From Chitinophaga parva (GTDB lineage Bacteria > Bacteroidota > Bacteroidia > Chitinophagales > Chitinophagaceae), in the NCBI RefSeq assembly GCF_003071345.1, contig NZ_QCYK01000001.1:1054001-1118000 (forward strand): DNA of 64,000 nt, given 5' to 3'. Positions 43,200 to 53,293 of the stretch are shown piece after piece. The notes beneath the pieces are model-generated. The model saw only the letters and a list, made by a program, of their open reading frames with translations, had not been told where the DNA came from and made no database searches. Each line of letters opens with the position of its first letter. Positions within the stretch are counted from its first letter, which is position 1. Made by a program: the position numbers and the translations under genes.

Positions 43200-46100
43200 A
43201 TGAAGAAAGCACTACTATTGTGCGTGCTTGCGGTATTCAGCGTACTGCAGGTAATCGCCCAATCCCGGCACGTGACCGGTAAAGTTCTGGATGAATCAGG
43301 TAACCCTGTACCTTTCGCCACCATACGCGTTAGAGGTACTAACGTAGGTACACAGGCTGCTGCTGATGGTAGCTTTTCGCTGAATGTTCCTGTTGGTAAA
43401 GAGGAAGTGGAAGTTTCCTATGTAGGTTACGACGTAGCGAAGGCTGCCATAAAGGACGGCGCTGTTACGGTGCGCTTAAACAAAAGCACTGCTGCACTGG
43501 ATGAAGTGGTGGTAACTGGTTATCAGACGGTGAAACGTACCAGCCTTACTGGTGCTATTGCTACTGTGGATGCAAAAAAGGTACAGGATATCCCAGTGCT
43601 CAATATTGGTAACGCATTGCAGGGTAAAGCTGCCGGTGTACAGATCACAGCTCAGAATGGTGCTCCCGGACAAAACGCTTTCATCCGCATCCGTGGAGTA
43701 GGATCGCTGGCGGCAGGTTCTGATCCTATCTTTGTGATCGACGGCGTAATAGCGGATACCCGCGCTTACAACGCTCTGAATACGAATGATATCGCTGACC
43801 TGACTATCCTGAAGGATGCGTCTTCTTCCGCCATCTACGGTGCAAGAGGTGCAAATGGCGTAATAGTGATTACTACCAAGAAGGGTAAGGGTGGTGAGCC
43901 TGTGGTAAAGGTAAATACCGAATATGGCCAGCAATCCCGTATCAAGGATAACTACAAGATGATGTCTACCGCACAGAAACTGCAATATGAGTATGATCTG
44001 GACTTCACCAACTATTACATCTCCAACTGGATGTCCGAAAATGGCTATGATCCTAACTCTACCGATATCCAGTCTGTACCGATGGACAAACTGAAAGGTG
44101 AATGGGCAAACCTGGAAGCACACAGCACCAATTGGTTTGATGTAGTTATGCAGGACGCTACCCTGTTGAAGAACCAGATATCTATTGCCGGTGCTGATGA
44201 CAAATTCAACTACTATGTATCCCTGGACCACTCTCAGCAGGATGGTATACTCCGTGAATCATCCTTCAAGCGTACCGGTGGCCGTCTTAACCTGACCTAT
44301 AAGGCTAAGAAATGGCTGACATTGGGTACTAATACCTCTTTCTCCAGCTACAGGATCAATGCACTGCGCGACCGTTATAATGCGCAGAACCCCTTTGTGG
44401 CTGCATACACTACCAATCCGTATGAACAGGTGATGGATAGCACCGTTGACAATTACAAGGGTTACAATCTGACTGTTAATGGTTTCCCCATTATGGAAGC
44501 GCTGAAACATAATCCGTCTTTCAACATCACTAATTACGGTGGCGGTACTTATTATGCAGCAGTACATCCCATCCGCGATTTGGAAGTAAAAACCCAGATA
44601 GGCTTACAGTATGTGGATTACCAGTCTGAAGCGTATACCCAGCCTGGTTCTTACCTGGATAATATACTTAATGGCAAGCCAACTGGCAACAAAACGGATG
44701 CTGGATTCCAGACGTTTAACTACGTATGGACCAATACGGCTAACTATCGGCATACATTCAATGAAAATCATAATGTAAGTCTGTTGGTTGGTTCTGAGTT
44801 TACCAAGAACCACCAGAAAACATATTCCATGAGTCAGAAGGGTTTTGCTTCTCCGGATCTGACCACGTTGGATAATGGAGCTTCCCCGCAGACGGCTACA
44901 ACCTCTAAGAATGACTGGACGCTCTGGGGCTTGTTTGCCACCGGTAGCTACAATTATAAAGAGAAATATTTTGTTGATGGTTCTATCAGAAGGGATGGTT
45001 CTTCCCGCTTCGGTAGCAACACTAAATATGGTACGTTCTATTCTGTAGGTCTTGCATGGGATGTTGCCAAGGAAGAATTCATGCACAATATTGAATGGGT
45101 CAACACGTTAAAAGTAAGAGGAAGCATTGGTTCTTCCGGTAACTTCAATATCGGTAACTACAACTCCCAGTCACTGTACAACTTCGCCAGCTACAACGGT
45201 TCTTCCGCTGCTAAGCCTTCTCAGTTGCCCAGCCCGGACCTGGCCTGGGAAAAACAAACCACTACCAGCCTTGGTATTGATTTCGCTGCATTTGACTCCC
45301 GTCTGACCGGTTCAATTGATTACTACGATCAGAAAAGGCAAAACCTGCTGCAGCTTGTTCCCATCCCCTCCACCGTGGGCTTTACCAATATTCTGCTGAA
45401 TCTTGGTTCCATGAAGAACACCGGTGTGGAACTGGCACTCAAATATCAGTTTGTGAAATCCCAGAATCTGGACGTAACATTTGGTGGTAATATCGCCTTT
45501 AACAAAAACCGTGTAACCAAACTGACTGGCAAGCCGAATGAAGAAATTCCGCAGCCAGACGGTTATACCACCCTGAAAGTGGGTAAACCTTACCTGAACT
45601 TCTACATGGTACGTTCTGCTGGTACTGATCCGAACAACGGCGATGCGCTCTACTATGACAACGATGGTAAAGTGACCAACGTTTACAGTTCCAGCTATTC
45701 TCAGGTATTGGATGGTAAATCGCCCAATCCGACTTACTCCGGTGGCTTGAACCTGGATGTTAGATGGAAACAGTTCTTCCTGGCTGCGTCTGCGAACTAT
45801 GCTGGTGGCAACTACATTTACAACATCATTTATGAGAATGCACTGGCTGATGGCTACAATGTAAGCTCGTGGATGTCTACAGATGCGTTTAACTACTGGA
45901 AAAAGCCAGGCGATAAGAATGTACAGCCTAAGCCTGTTCTTTATAACTCTAATTTCTACGATTCTGATCGTTGGCTGCAGAAAGGTGATTATATCCGTTT
46001 GAGGGATGTTACCCTGTCTTACTCGGTACCTGCCAATGTGTTGGCCCGTACCAAGGTGATCAAAGGCCTGAGCCTCTATGCTACCGGTCATAACCTGGCT

Positions 46101-46265
46101 ACTTACCGCCCGCATTACAAGGGGGATCCCGAAGTGGGCATTGGCTCCACTGAGTCTGATCCAACCAGCCCGATCACTGGTAGTGCTTACATCAACGGTG
46201 TGTACAGCTTGTATTCTTACCCGAACTACAAGTCCTGGACAGTAGGCATCAATGTAACTCTCTAA
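43200..46265 (+). CDS. SusC/RagA family TonB-linked outer membrane protein
   Basis: An outer-membrane TonB-dependent importer of 1021 residues. The signal peptide MKKALLLCVLAVFSVLQVIAQ is followed by a carboxypeptidase-like beta-sandwich domain (SRHVTGKVLDESGNPVPFATIRVRGTNVGT, residues about 22-100). Next is the plug with the SusC signature VVVTGYQTVKRTSLTGAI and GARGANGVIVITTKKGK, then a 22-strand barrel ending TVGINVTL. The TTG at 43194 is an alternative start, but ATG at 43200 fits the signal. It is followed 23 bases later by susD; the pair imports an oligomer of unknown kind. No carbohydrate-active enzyme or ECF/anti-sigma gene is nearby, unusual for a SusCD locus. Confidence 0.95.
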   Translation: MKKALLLCVLAVFSVLQVIAQSRHVTGKVLDESGNPVPFATIRVRGTNVGTQAAADGSFSLNVPVGKEEVEVSYVGYDVAKAAIKDGAVTVRLNKSTAALDEVVVTGYQTVKRTSLTGAIATVDAKKVQDIPVLNIGNALQGKAAGVQITAQNGAPGQNAFIRIRGVGSLAAGSDPIFVIDGVIADTRAYNALNTNDIADLTILKDASSSAIYGARGANGVIVITTKKGKGGEPVVKVNTEYGQQSRIKDNYKMMSTAQKLQYEYDLDFTNYYISNWMSENGYDPNSTDIQSVPMDKLKGEWANLEAHSTNWFDVVMQDATLLKNQISIAGADDKFNYYVSLDHSQQDGILRESSFKRTGGRLNLTYKAKKWLTLGTNTSFSSYRINALRDRYNAQNPFVAAYTTNPYEQVMDSTVDNYKGYNLTVNGFPIMEALKHNPSFNITNYGGGTYYAAVHPIRDLEVKTQIGLQYVDYQSEAYTQPGSYLDNILNGKPTGNKTDAGFQTFNYVWTNTANYRHTFNENHNVSLLVGSEFTKNHQKTYSMSQKGFASPDLTTLDNGASPQTATTSKNDWTLWGLFATGSYNYKEKYFVDGSIRRDGSSRFGSNTKYGTFYSVGLAWDVAKEEFMHNIEWVNTLKVRGSIGSSGNFNIGNYNSQSLYNFASYNGSSAAKPSQLPSPDLAWEKQTTTSLGIDFAAFDSRLTGSIDYYDQKRQNLLQLVPIPSTVGFTNILLNLGSMKNTGVELALKYQFVKSQNLDVTFGGNIAFNKNRVTKLTGKPNEEIPQPDGYTTLKVGKPYLNFYMVRSAGTDPNNGDALYYDNDGKVTNVYSSSYSQVLDGKSPNPTYSGGLNLDVRWKQFFLAASANYAGGNYIYNIIYENALADGYNVSSWMSTDAFNYWKKPGDKNVQPKPVLYNSNFYDSDRWLQKGDYIRLRDVTLSYSVPANVLARTKVIKGLSLYATGHNLATYRPHYKGDPEVGIGSTESDPTSPITGSAYINGVYSLYSYPNYKSWTVGINVTL

Positions 46266-46288
46266 TTTTTTAATACTAAGACATCAAG

Positions 46289-47740
46289 ATGAAGAAATTA
46301 ATTATATATGGTACTGCATGCCTCGCGCTTATGGCAACAGGTTGCAACAAAGAATTAACCCAAACACCTTACAACGCGCTGCCGCCCGAGGTTGTGTTGA
46401 AGGATGAAGCCGGGTTCCAATATGCCGTTAACGGTGTATACAAGCAAATGACCAACGCTTCGGGCTATTATGGCGGGGGTGATGGCTTCAGCTTTGTGGT
46501 TTCAAATGATATCTTGGCAGATAATGCTATCCCGTTCAGCCAAAGCCGCGGTACCGGTCAGACATTCGCTAACTGGACTTATACACCCCTGTCCACCACT
46601 TCTTTTTTCCAACAGGGTTATGGCATCGTCCGCGCTGCGAATGAGATCATTAACAACATTGACAACCTGCCGAACAGCACCGCTAAAAGCGACTACCTGG
46701 CCCAGGCATTGGCAATGAGAGCAGTCGTGCATTTTGACATGGTTCGCCTGTTTGGTGTTCGTTATACAGCTACTCCTGGCGCCAACGATTTCGGTATTCC
46801 TTATGTGAAAACCGTTCCGAACTACACTGAATCTCCCAAAAGAGATGATATTAAAACAGTGTACGACAACATCGTAGCCGACCTGACGCAGGCTGCTTCC
46901 CTGGTAGATCCGTCTGTATCTACTGCCAGCGCTACTACCAATGGTCGCATCAGCCTTGCCGGTATCAATGGTTACCTGGCAAGAGCATATTTCTACCGTG
47001 GTGAGTACGACAAGGCGATCACTGCTGCCAGCGCGGCGCTGGGTGGTTCTCCCAACGTAGGCTCTTATGCTGACTTTCCGAAGATCTGGACAGATGCTAC
47101 CAACAATGGTGTGTTGTTCAAACTGAAGATCCTGGACGTGGATAAGATCAATATCGGTACAGTATTGGGTCAGGCTAACAAGCCAGAGCAGGTGCCTACC
47201 CTGGACTTTTACAACCTATATACTGCTACAGACATACGCAGACCTACTTATTTCAAAGACTCTGTGTACAATAGTATAAGCAATAAATTAGTGGTGAAAT
47301 ACCTCGGAAAAGGTGGTACAGGTACGCTGAACCTGAACGATGTGAAGCTGATGCGCGTTGCAGATGTGCTGCTGATCCGCGCTGAATCTTATGCCAGAAC
47401 CAGCCAGCCTGTACTGGCCCTGGCTGACTTGAACACCCTGCGTGCACAGCGTTATTCTGACTACGTTCCGGGAACCGAAACCGGTACTGCCCTGCTGAAT
47501 GCAATCCAGCTCCAGAGAAGACTGGAAATGGCATTTGAAGGCGACCGTTTTGTTGATCTGAAAAGACAGGATGTGCCTATCGCCAGATCTTCAGCCACCA
47601 GCGGTTATTCCGTAAACCAGGTAAGATCCTGGCCGTCTACTGCTTTGTCTATGCCGGTTGACAGCCATCTGTGGGCACTGCCAATTGATCAGAACTCTAT
47701 CAACGCTTCCAAAGGAAATCTCCAGAACTACGGTTACTAA
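46289..47740 (+). CDS. SusD/RagB family nutrient-binding outer membrane lipoprotein
   Basis: A surface lipoprotein of 483 residues that closes the SusC barrel and binds the substrate. The lipobox ATGC places the acylated cysteine at residue 19 (MKKLIIYGTACLALMATGC). The N-terminal SusD-like domain has TPYNALPPEVVLKDEAGFQYAVNGVY and RAANEIINNI. TPR-like helices follow (ALAMRAVVHFDMVRLFG, GYLARAYFYRGEYDKAITAA). The C-terminal SusD_RagB core shows RVADVLLIRAESYAR and RRLEMAFEGDRFVDLKRQ, both near invariant. A strong terminator follows 23 bases after the stop. Confidence 0.95.
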   Translation: MKKLIIYGTACLALMATGCNKELTQTPYNALPPEVVLKDEAGFQYAVNGVYKQMTNASGYYGGGDGFSFVVSNDILADNAIPFSQSRGTGQTFANWTYTPLSTTSFFQQGYGIVRAANEIINNIDNLPNSTAKSDYLAQALAMRAVVHFDMVRLFGVRYTATPGANDFGIPYVKTVPNYTESPKRDDIKTVYDNIVADLTQAASLVDPSVSTASATTNGRISLAGINGYLARAYFYRGEYDKAITAASAALGGSPNVGSYADFPKIWTDATNNGVLFKLKILDVDKINIGTVLGQANKPEQVPTLDFYNLYTATDIRRPTYFKDSVYNSISNKLVVKYLGKGGTGTLNLNDVKLMRVADVLLIRAESYARTSQPVLALADLNTLRAQRYSDYVPGTETGTALLNAIQLQRRLEMAFEGDRFVDLKRQDVPIARSSATSGYSVNQVRSWPSTALSMPVDSHLWALPIDQNSINASKGNLQNYGY

Positions 47741-47763
47741 TTTGGTGCGATACTTAAAAATTG

Positions 47764-47798
47764 AAAGCCCCGGCTGCATGTGCAGGCCGGGGCTTTTT
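47764..47798 (+). terminator. Intrinsic terminator of susCD
   Basis: AAAGCCCCGGC/GCCGGGGCTTT forms an 11-bp stem around a self-complementary TGCATGTGCA, followed by TTTT. Confidence 0.9.
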
Positions 47799-47918
47799 AA
47801 TACCGGTATATCAAAGCAGGGCTTCTACATGCGCATTGGCTTTGTGTAGCGGATCGCCGTCACGCGGGAGGTACGGTTTTAATGACCAATGAGACACGTT
47901 CCTCATTAATCGCAATAC

Positions 47919-50204
47919 CTAATTTATTGCGGTATACCCTGCCCCCGGGAGGATCTCAAAATCGTGCGAGCGATAGTCATCTGTAGTGGTACTGCTATAG
48001 AAAATTTCTGCCTGATGGAGCATTTCAACAACTGCGCCAGTGGCTACCGGATGATAATTATTGGTCGAAGGGGTGCAATTGCCGCCCGGACAGTTAAGTA
48101 CATTATCTACCACATTTACAGTTAGGCCACTTACACTATACGGAATGGTGCCTGCAGGATCAGAAAAGAAGTTTAGGGTAATATCGGCTTCTTGAGTACC
48201 ATCCGCCAGCGTTCGCTGGTGAAGGTATGTCAACTTTACGTACACGCCTCCAATACAGGTGCCTTGTGCGTTTGCGTAGGCTTGTGCGGCTGCCGCAGCT
48301 TGTGCGTTAGCATCTGCTTGGGATATTGTACTTGAGGCATAACCCTCCGGAAAATTGATTGCCACCATGCTCCCGACTGACGGGGCAGAACAACCTTGTT
48401 TTTGCAGTGTTGTATTGATTGCCGTACTCAAATAACGGTTGCCACAGGCGATGTTGTAGTGGGTTAACAGCGGCCAAAGATAAGGAATACTTCCGCTGGC
48501 CGTCAGAGCACTAACGTAGCTGCACCAGGAAGTGACAGAAGGACCAAAGGCATAGTACATCCTGTTGATGGTAAGGCCAGTAGCGTTATCATAAGGTTCT
48601 CCCACCGGGTTGGTATTTGTTGCATCCATGAGGTCGTAATACAGGCCTGAGGGGATGAACGTCTTTTTAAAGGTCTCCCGGGTTTCAAGTTTATCTGAAA
48701 ATGCGGTCCCCGCAGCATCTGTGCCATTGGGATAGCGCCGTGTTGCAAACTTATTTCCGATAAACTCAGCCCAGCTTTCGCTCATACCGACATAGATGGC
48801 ATTTGTTTCTGTGCCATTACCGTAAGGATTAGACGCACCATTGTTAATTTCCCGGTTTACCACTGCACTGTACCATAAGCCACCAACTTGCCTGTATTGC
48901 GATGCATGCCCAAGTTCATGGAAAGCTATTTGCGTAAAATCTGTGCTGAAATGCGGAGGGGGATTTACTCCAACCTGGAAGGATTGATCGGGCAGCCATC
49001 CGCGGATGGCGTTGCTCAGCAAGGGAGGAACTGCATCTGTACTACCAAGTGGATTGACGAACCCAGTTATCCAATTTGTAATGTCCACGTTAGCAATTGG
49101 TAAACTTGCGTGCCCCATCATCATTGTAGAAGCAGAACCGACTTCTGCAGATTTATTCCAAATCGCATATACCGTCATACCACTGGGAGCTGGAAGGATG
49201 TTTTCCTGCGCACAATATTGGTCATGGAAATAGTAAGCGTTCAAAATATGAGCCCAGTACCGTTGTTGTGTATGACCGGAAAAAGTAATATTTAGTCCAT
49301 CACCCATGCGGCAGGCGCTCACGCCACCATAGGTGTGCACGGAACCAATGAGAAGATTGGCCAGTATACGCGCATTGTCAATTGACCCTGTCGGTCCACT
49401 AAAATCCAGCGGTCTGATGTTTACCCGGCTGGAATTGGCCTCTGTTCCCATGATAGAGCCAATAGAGAACCTGAATCCGATCTCATAATAGCCATTTCCA
49501 TCAGTATGGGTAGAAACTGGTATACCAAAGGCAAGCGCCCAGACCTTAATGCCTCTGACCGGTTCTGAGGAGCCATAATAGTCATCCGCCGTACGGACAT
49601 ATCCATGTGGCTTTTTGAGCAGGCAAATCCTTAAACTAAGATTCATGCCTACCTGTCGCATTGACTGTTCAGCCAGTTGCTGGCTGGAATCCGGCAAGAG
49701 CACAAGTGTATCCAGGGCAGTAAAATTCAATGCCGACATATTCTTTAGCCGCGTAATGGTCGTGTCACCAAAAGGCGCAATGCCATAGAGGTTACCATCT
49801 TCCAATTGAGCGATGTTATCTTCTGTGAGCGTGGTGTCATTGTATACGCCTCCATCACCAAAAGGGAATGAATTGAGGTACATGCTGGTGTCATTACGAA
49901 ATAACTTCACTGCATTAGAGTCAACATTAGCGGGATTGATCCGGTAATATACATACGTTGGATAACAGTTGGGGCAGTCTGCTGCTACCCGCCCATTGGT
50001 CTTCCTGTTCAGTGTTTGCATGGCCAATTGTACATTGCGCAATGAAAAAGGGTTAGGCATGTGCTTGAGTGATACCTTCTGGGGTGAAGGCGCTGCGGGG
50101 GATACCGGATCATTGAATTGATCATGCCGGCGGCAACTCCCGGCAACAAATAGAAGGGCACATAATGCCATCAGGATAGGCAATTGTTTCTTGAATCGTA
50201 ACAT
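47919..50204 (-). CDS. Lipoprotein with HExxH metalloprotease motif and DUF5977 segment
   Basis: An exported lipoprotein of 761 residues, not a named family that I can confirm. The lipobox AGSC puts the acylated cysteine at residue 24. A carboxypeptidase-regulatory-like segment (GIKVWALAFGIPVSTHTDGNGYYEI) is near residues 220-245. The zinc-binding HELGH is at 429-433, and a second acid ESWAEFIGNKFA follows about 45 residues later, as in gluzincins. Near 650, ASSTISQADANAQ...AQAYANAQGTC matches the DUF5977 repeat. No propeptide or T9SS signal is apparent. It is convergent with susD and ends against the susCD terminator. It may be a surface peptidase feeding the importer, but this is inference. 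Confidence 0.7.
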   Translation of the reverse strand: MLRFKKQLPILMALCALLFVAGSCRRHDQFNDPVSPAAPSPQKVSLKHMPNPFSLRNVQLAMQTLNRKTNGRVAADCPNCYPTYVYYRINPANVDSNAVKLFRNDTSMYLNSFPFGDGGVYNDTTLTEDNIAQLEDGNLYGIAPFGDTTITRLKNMSALNFTALDTLVLLPDSSQQLAEQSMRQVGMNLSLRICLLKKPHGYVRTADDYYGSSEPVRGIKVWALAFGIPVSTHTDGNGYYEIGFRFSIGSIMGTEANSSRVNIRPLDFSGPTGSIDNARILANLLIGSVHTYGGVSACRMGDGLNITFSGHTQQRYWAHILNAYYFHDQYCAQENILPAPSGMTVYAIWNKSAEVGSASTMMMGHASLPIANVDITNWITGFVNPLGSTDAVPPLLSNAIRGWLPDQSFQVGVNPPPHFSTDFTQIAFHELGHASQYRQVGGLWYSAVVNREINNGASNPYGNGTETNAIYVGMSESWAEFIGNKFATRRYPNGTDAAGTAFSDKLETRETFKKTFIPSGLYYDLMDATNTNPVGEPYDNATGLTINRMYYAFGPSVTSWCSYVSALTASGSIPYLWPLLTHYNIACGNRYLSTAINTTLQKQGCSAPSVGSMVAINFPEGYASSTISQADANAQAAAAAQAYANAQGTCIGGVYVKLTYLHQRTLADGTQEADITLNFFSDPAGTIPYSVSGLTVNVVDNVLNCPGGNCTPSTNNYHPVATGAVVEMLHQAEIFYSSTTTDDYRSHDFEILPGAGYTAIN

Positions 50205-50567
50205 AAAATTGATTATAGCGGGTTAAAAATTGGGAAAACAAAGTATTCGATTTACCAAAGGGATATTAAAATGAGGCCACGCAATCAACGCACATAAGGG
50301 GTTCTTTGATTTGGTCCAATGGATACAGAACTTCCGGGATTAAAACAGCAAGAATATGAATCCAGAGCTAATTTAATAAAAAGTGATTATTGGCATATTA
50401 TTTTTCGTTAGTGTATTACAATCTAATAAGCAGGAGCATCTAACCGTCAAGTTATTAATAACAAAAAAGATCCGGTAAAACGTAAAGTTTACCGGATCTT
50501 TTTTGACACTGCTAATAAGAGGACGCACTTTTTTCACTGCCCTCTTCCCAGCCAGGTCTACCGTTAC
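50205..50567. other. Intergenic region of 363 bases
   Basis: It lies before the minus-strand lipoprotein gene and after the minus-strand TlpA-like gene, so it holds the promoter of the former and the terminator of the latter (50463-50504). AT-rich, with no gene. Confidence 0.6.
50463..50504 (-). terminator. Intrinsic terminator of the TlpA-like gene
   Basis: AAAAGATCCGGTAAA/TTTACCGGATCTTTT is a 15-bp stem with A- and T-runs on either side, 64 bases past the stop at 50568. Confidence 0.9.
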
Positions 50568-51719
50568 TTACTGCAACACCGTTTTCAGCTTCTCCTGCAG
50601 CGCCGGTCCTCTCAGATTAGAAGCCACTACCTTACCCTGCGGATCCAGCAAAAAGTTAAAAGGAATACCTTCAATTCCATACAGTCCTACTACTTTAGAA
50701 TCCCAGAATTTTAGGTCACTCACATGCGTCCAGGTAAGATGATCATCCGCAATAGCCTTCTCCCAGGAAGCTTTGTCTTTATCCAATGATACACCGAGTA
50801 TCGTGAAGTTCTTGCCTTTAAATTCGTTGAAAGCCGCTACCACGTTGGGGTTTTCCGCACGGCAGGGCGGGCACCAGCTGGCCCAGAAATCTACCAGTAC
50901 GTATTTGCCTCTCAGTGATTTAAGGCTTACGGTTTTGCCATCCGGTGTGTTCAGCGTGAAGTCCGGCGCTTCATCACCTGCCTTCACGGCGGGTTGGTTA
51001 CCAGCGGTAGCTTGGGCGGTATTGGATTTGTCTGCCTGTTCAGCTACTTCGCTGGCCAGTGATTTTACCAGGCTGTTTGCCGGGAATTTTTTCGCGATCT
51101 CGTCTACGTCCTTCTGGTGTTCCAGGAGCACATCCATGCTGCTGGTGCCCAGCGCAAAAGCCGCTACCGCAGGGGATTTGGTGTTCTTTGCATAATCAAT
51201 GTTCCACTGGATGTAAGCCTGGCGGGCAGCTTCTGCTTCCTTGGACCGTGCTTCCAGCAGGCTGTCTGCACCTTTCTTTCCCTGCAGGGTATCCAGGCCG
51301 CTCACCAGCTTTTGCAGGGCCATGCCTTTCGTATCCATCTGGCGCATAAATTCCTGCAGTTCGGAGGTAGCTTCAGAGCCGGTTACGGTCACCTTGTCCA
51401 GGTGATTGTAGTCACCCTTGATCTGCACGTCGCCGGCATCCAGGGCCAGGAGGATATCTTTATTTTTTTCTTCGCCAAAGTGAATGCGGTACAGGCCCTC
51501 TTCAGACACAATGCCTTTCAGCGTGAACTTGCCGGAGGCATCTGCCAGCGTCAGGGAGTCTACCACTTTTATCTCGTTCATCCCCAGCTGGTCCAGGGTA
51601 ATGTGGGTGAGCGGCGCATTGTCCAGTTGCACATCGATCTTGAAATCTCCCTTTTCCGGGTGCTGGTTGCAAGCCGCCAGCGTAAGGCCCAGTCCCAGGG
51701 CGAGGTAAGCTTTTTTCAT
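50568..51719 (-). CDS. TlpA-family thioredoxin-like lipoprotein with DUF4369 domain
   Basis: A periplasm-facing lipoprotein of 383 residues. The lipobox AAC places the acylated cysteine at residue 17. Residues about 25-115 are a DUF4369 beta-domain, a Bacteroidota hallmark. A helical linker follows, then the AhpC-TSA/thioredoxin domain (245-383) with the redox WCPPC at C283/C286 and the cis-proline segment GIEGIPFNFLL. It reduces or isomerises disulfides outside the cytoplasm, perhaps in cytochrome maturation or stress defence; the partner is unknown. It starts 25 bases after the gatB stop, so it is probably co-transcribed downstream of gatB. Confidence 0.9.
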   Translation of the reverse strand: MKKAYLALGLGLTLAACNQHPEKGDFKIDVQLDNAPLTHITLDQLGMNEIKVVDSLTLADASGKFTLKGIVSEEGLYRIHFGEEKNKDILLALDAGDVQIKGDYNHLDKVTVTGSEATSELQEFMRQMDTKGMALQKLVSGLDTLQGKKGADSLLEARSKEAEAARQAYIQWNIDYAKNTKSPAVAAFALGTSSMDVLLEHQKDVDEIAKKFPANSLVKSLASEVAEQADKSNTAQATAGNQPAVKAGDEAPDFTLNTPDGKTVSLKSLRGKYVLVDFWASWCPPCRAENPNVVAAFNEFKGKNFTILGVSLDKDKASWEKAIADDHLTWTHVSDLKFWDSKVVGLYGIEGIPFNFLLDPQGKVVASNLRGPALQEKLKTVLQ

Positions 51720-51744
51720 ATAAGATGGTTGTATTGAAATATGG

Positions 51745-53190
51745 TTATTTTAATTTCTCCGCCAGCAGGGCATTGGTCAGCTTCGGGTCTGCCTTGCCTT
51801 TGGAGCGTTTCATTACCTCTCCCACAAAAAGGGCCATCAGGCCTTTTTTACCGGCCTTGAACTCAGCTACCTTGGCGGGCAGGGAGGCCAGCACTTCGTC
51901 CACGATGGGGGCAATGCTCCCTTCGTCTTTATCCTGCAGCAGGTTCAGGCGGGTGGCAATGGCCAGTGGCGTCTCCGTTGGTTGTTGCAGCAATTCCGGG
52001 AAAATGGATTTGGCCGCTACGGAGAAACTTACTTTGCCTTCATCCGCCAGGGTGATCAGCGCAGCCAGGGCCGGCGCCGGCACGGGGAAGGTGGCAATAT
52101 CGCCGCCGTTGTCATTGAGCCAGGATTTTACCGGGCCCTGCATCCAGTTGGCCGCAGCCTTATAAAGCGGGGTAGCTTGTATGAGCAGTTCGTAATAATC
52201 AGAAAAAGACTTGTCGTCACAGATCACGCGGGCATCATACTCAGACAGGCCGTACACGGTGGTATACCGGGCAATGAGCTCTTCCGGCAATGCGGGCAAG
52301 GTGGCCCTTATGCCTGCAATATAAGCCTCTGTAAAATGGAAAGGTGCCAGGTCTGGCTCGGGGAAATAACGGTAATCATTGGCCTCCTCCTTGGAGCGCA
52401 GGGAAAATGAGCCGCCGGTGGCTGCGTCAAAACTACGGGTTTCCTGCACCAGGGTGCCGCCGGCTTCTATGAGATCTATCTGGCGCTTTACCTCAAACTC
52501 GATGGCCCGCTTCACGTTACGGATAGAGTTCATGTTTTTTACTTCCACCTTGGTGCCCAGTGTGGTATCGCCATGGAGACGCACGGAGATGTTGGCGTCG
52601 CAGCGCATGCTGCCTTCTTCCATGTTGCCATCGCACACACCCAGGTAGCGCACCAGCCGGCGAAGCTCCGTGAGGTACGCGTAGGCTTCGTCCGCGCTGT
52701 GGATGGTGGGGTCCGTCACAATCTCCACCAGGGGCACGCCGGCACGGTTAAAGTCTACCAGCGTAAAATCGTCATCCTGGTCGTGGATGGATTTGCCGGC
52801 ATCTTCTTCCATGTGGATACGGTTCAACGCAATCCTGCGTTCCCCGGCTTCGGTCTGTATCGTTAAATGCCCGCCTACGCAAATGGGCGCCGTGTGTTGT
52901 GACACCTGGTAGCCTTTGGGCAGGTCGGGGTAGAAATAGTTCTTACGGGCAAAATAATTATTGTGCTCAATGGTGCAATGACAGGCCAGGCCCAGCTTGA
53001 TGGCGTATTCCACCGCTTTCTTATTGAGCATGGGCAGGGTACCAGGATAGCCCAGGGTAATGGGGCTGATATGCGTGTTAGGAGCACCGCCAAATGCAGC
53101 GCTATCGGCACAGAACAGCTTGCTTTCGGTGAGCAGTTGGGCATGGACTTCCAGCCCGATCACCGTTTCATATTTTGAATAATCTACCAT
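51745..53190 (-). CDS. gatB: Aspartyl/glutamyl-tRNA(Asn/Gln) amidotransferase subunit B
   Basis: A cytosolic subunit of 481 residues of the GatCAB amidotransferase, which converts misacylated Glu-tRNAGln or Asp-tRNAAsn to the amide form. It opens with YETVIGLEVHAQLLTESKLFC, followed by ARKNYFYPDLPKGYQVSQ and IHMEEDAGKSIHD, all near invariant in GatB. The C-terminal helical YqeY-like tail domain covers roughly the last 150 residues. The ATG at 53190 is used; the frame begins at 53220 without support. A perfect -7 box lies 30 bases upstream. The other subunits gatA and gatC are not in the window. Confidence 0.96.
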   Translation of the reverse strand: MVDYSKYETVIGLEVHAQLLTESKLFCADSAAFGGAPNTHISPITLGYPGTLPMLNKKAVEYAIKLGLACHCTIEHNNYFARKNYFYPDLPKGYQVSQHTAPICVGGHLTIQTEAGERRIALNRIHMEEDAGKSIHDQDDDFTLVDFNRAGVPLVEIVTDPTIHSADEAYAYLTELRRLVRYLGVCDGNMEEGSMRCDANISVRLHGDTTLGTKVEVKNMNSIRNVKRAIEFEVKRQIDLIEAGGTLVQETRSFDAATGGSFSLRSKEEANDYRYFPEPDLAPFHFTEAYIAGIRATLPALPEELIARYTTVYGLSEYDARVICDDKSFSDYYELLIQATPLYKAAANWMQGPVKSWLNDNGGDIATFPVPAPALAALITLADEGKVSFSVAAKSIFPELLQQPTETPLAIATRLNLLQDKDEGSIAPIVDEVLASLPAKVAEFKAGKKGLMALFVGEVMKRSKGKADPKLTNALLAEKLK

Positions 53191-53219
53191 TGTTTTCGAA
53201 TGCAATACGAGGTGCCCCA

Positions 53220-53227
53220 CAAAGATA
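53220..53227 (-). promoter_or_regulatory. Candidate -7 box for gatB
   Basis: The minus strand reads TATCTTTG, a perfect TAnnTTTG, 30 bases before the gatB ATG. This also argues against a start at 53220. Confidence 0.55.
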
Positions 53228-53293
53228 AGCGGAAAGGCGAAAGCGGGGGAGATTTGTTAAATTGCCTGTATTGCGGCCAAATTGTTTGCAATT

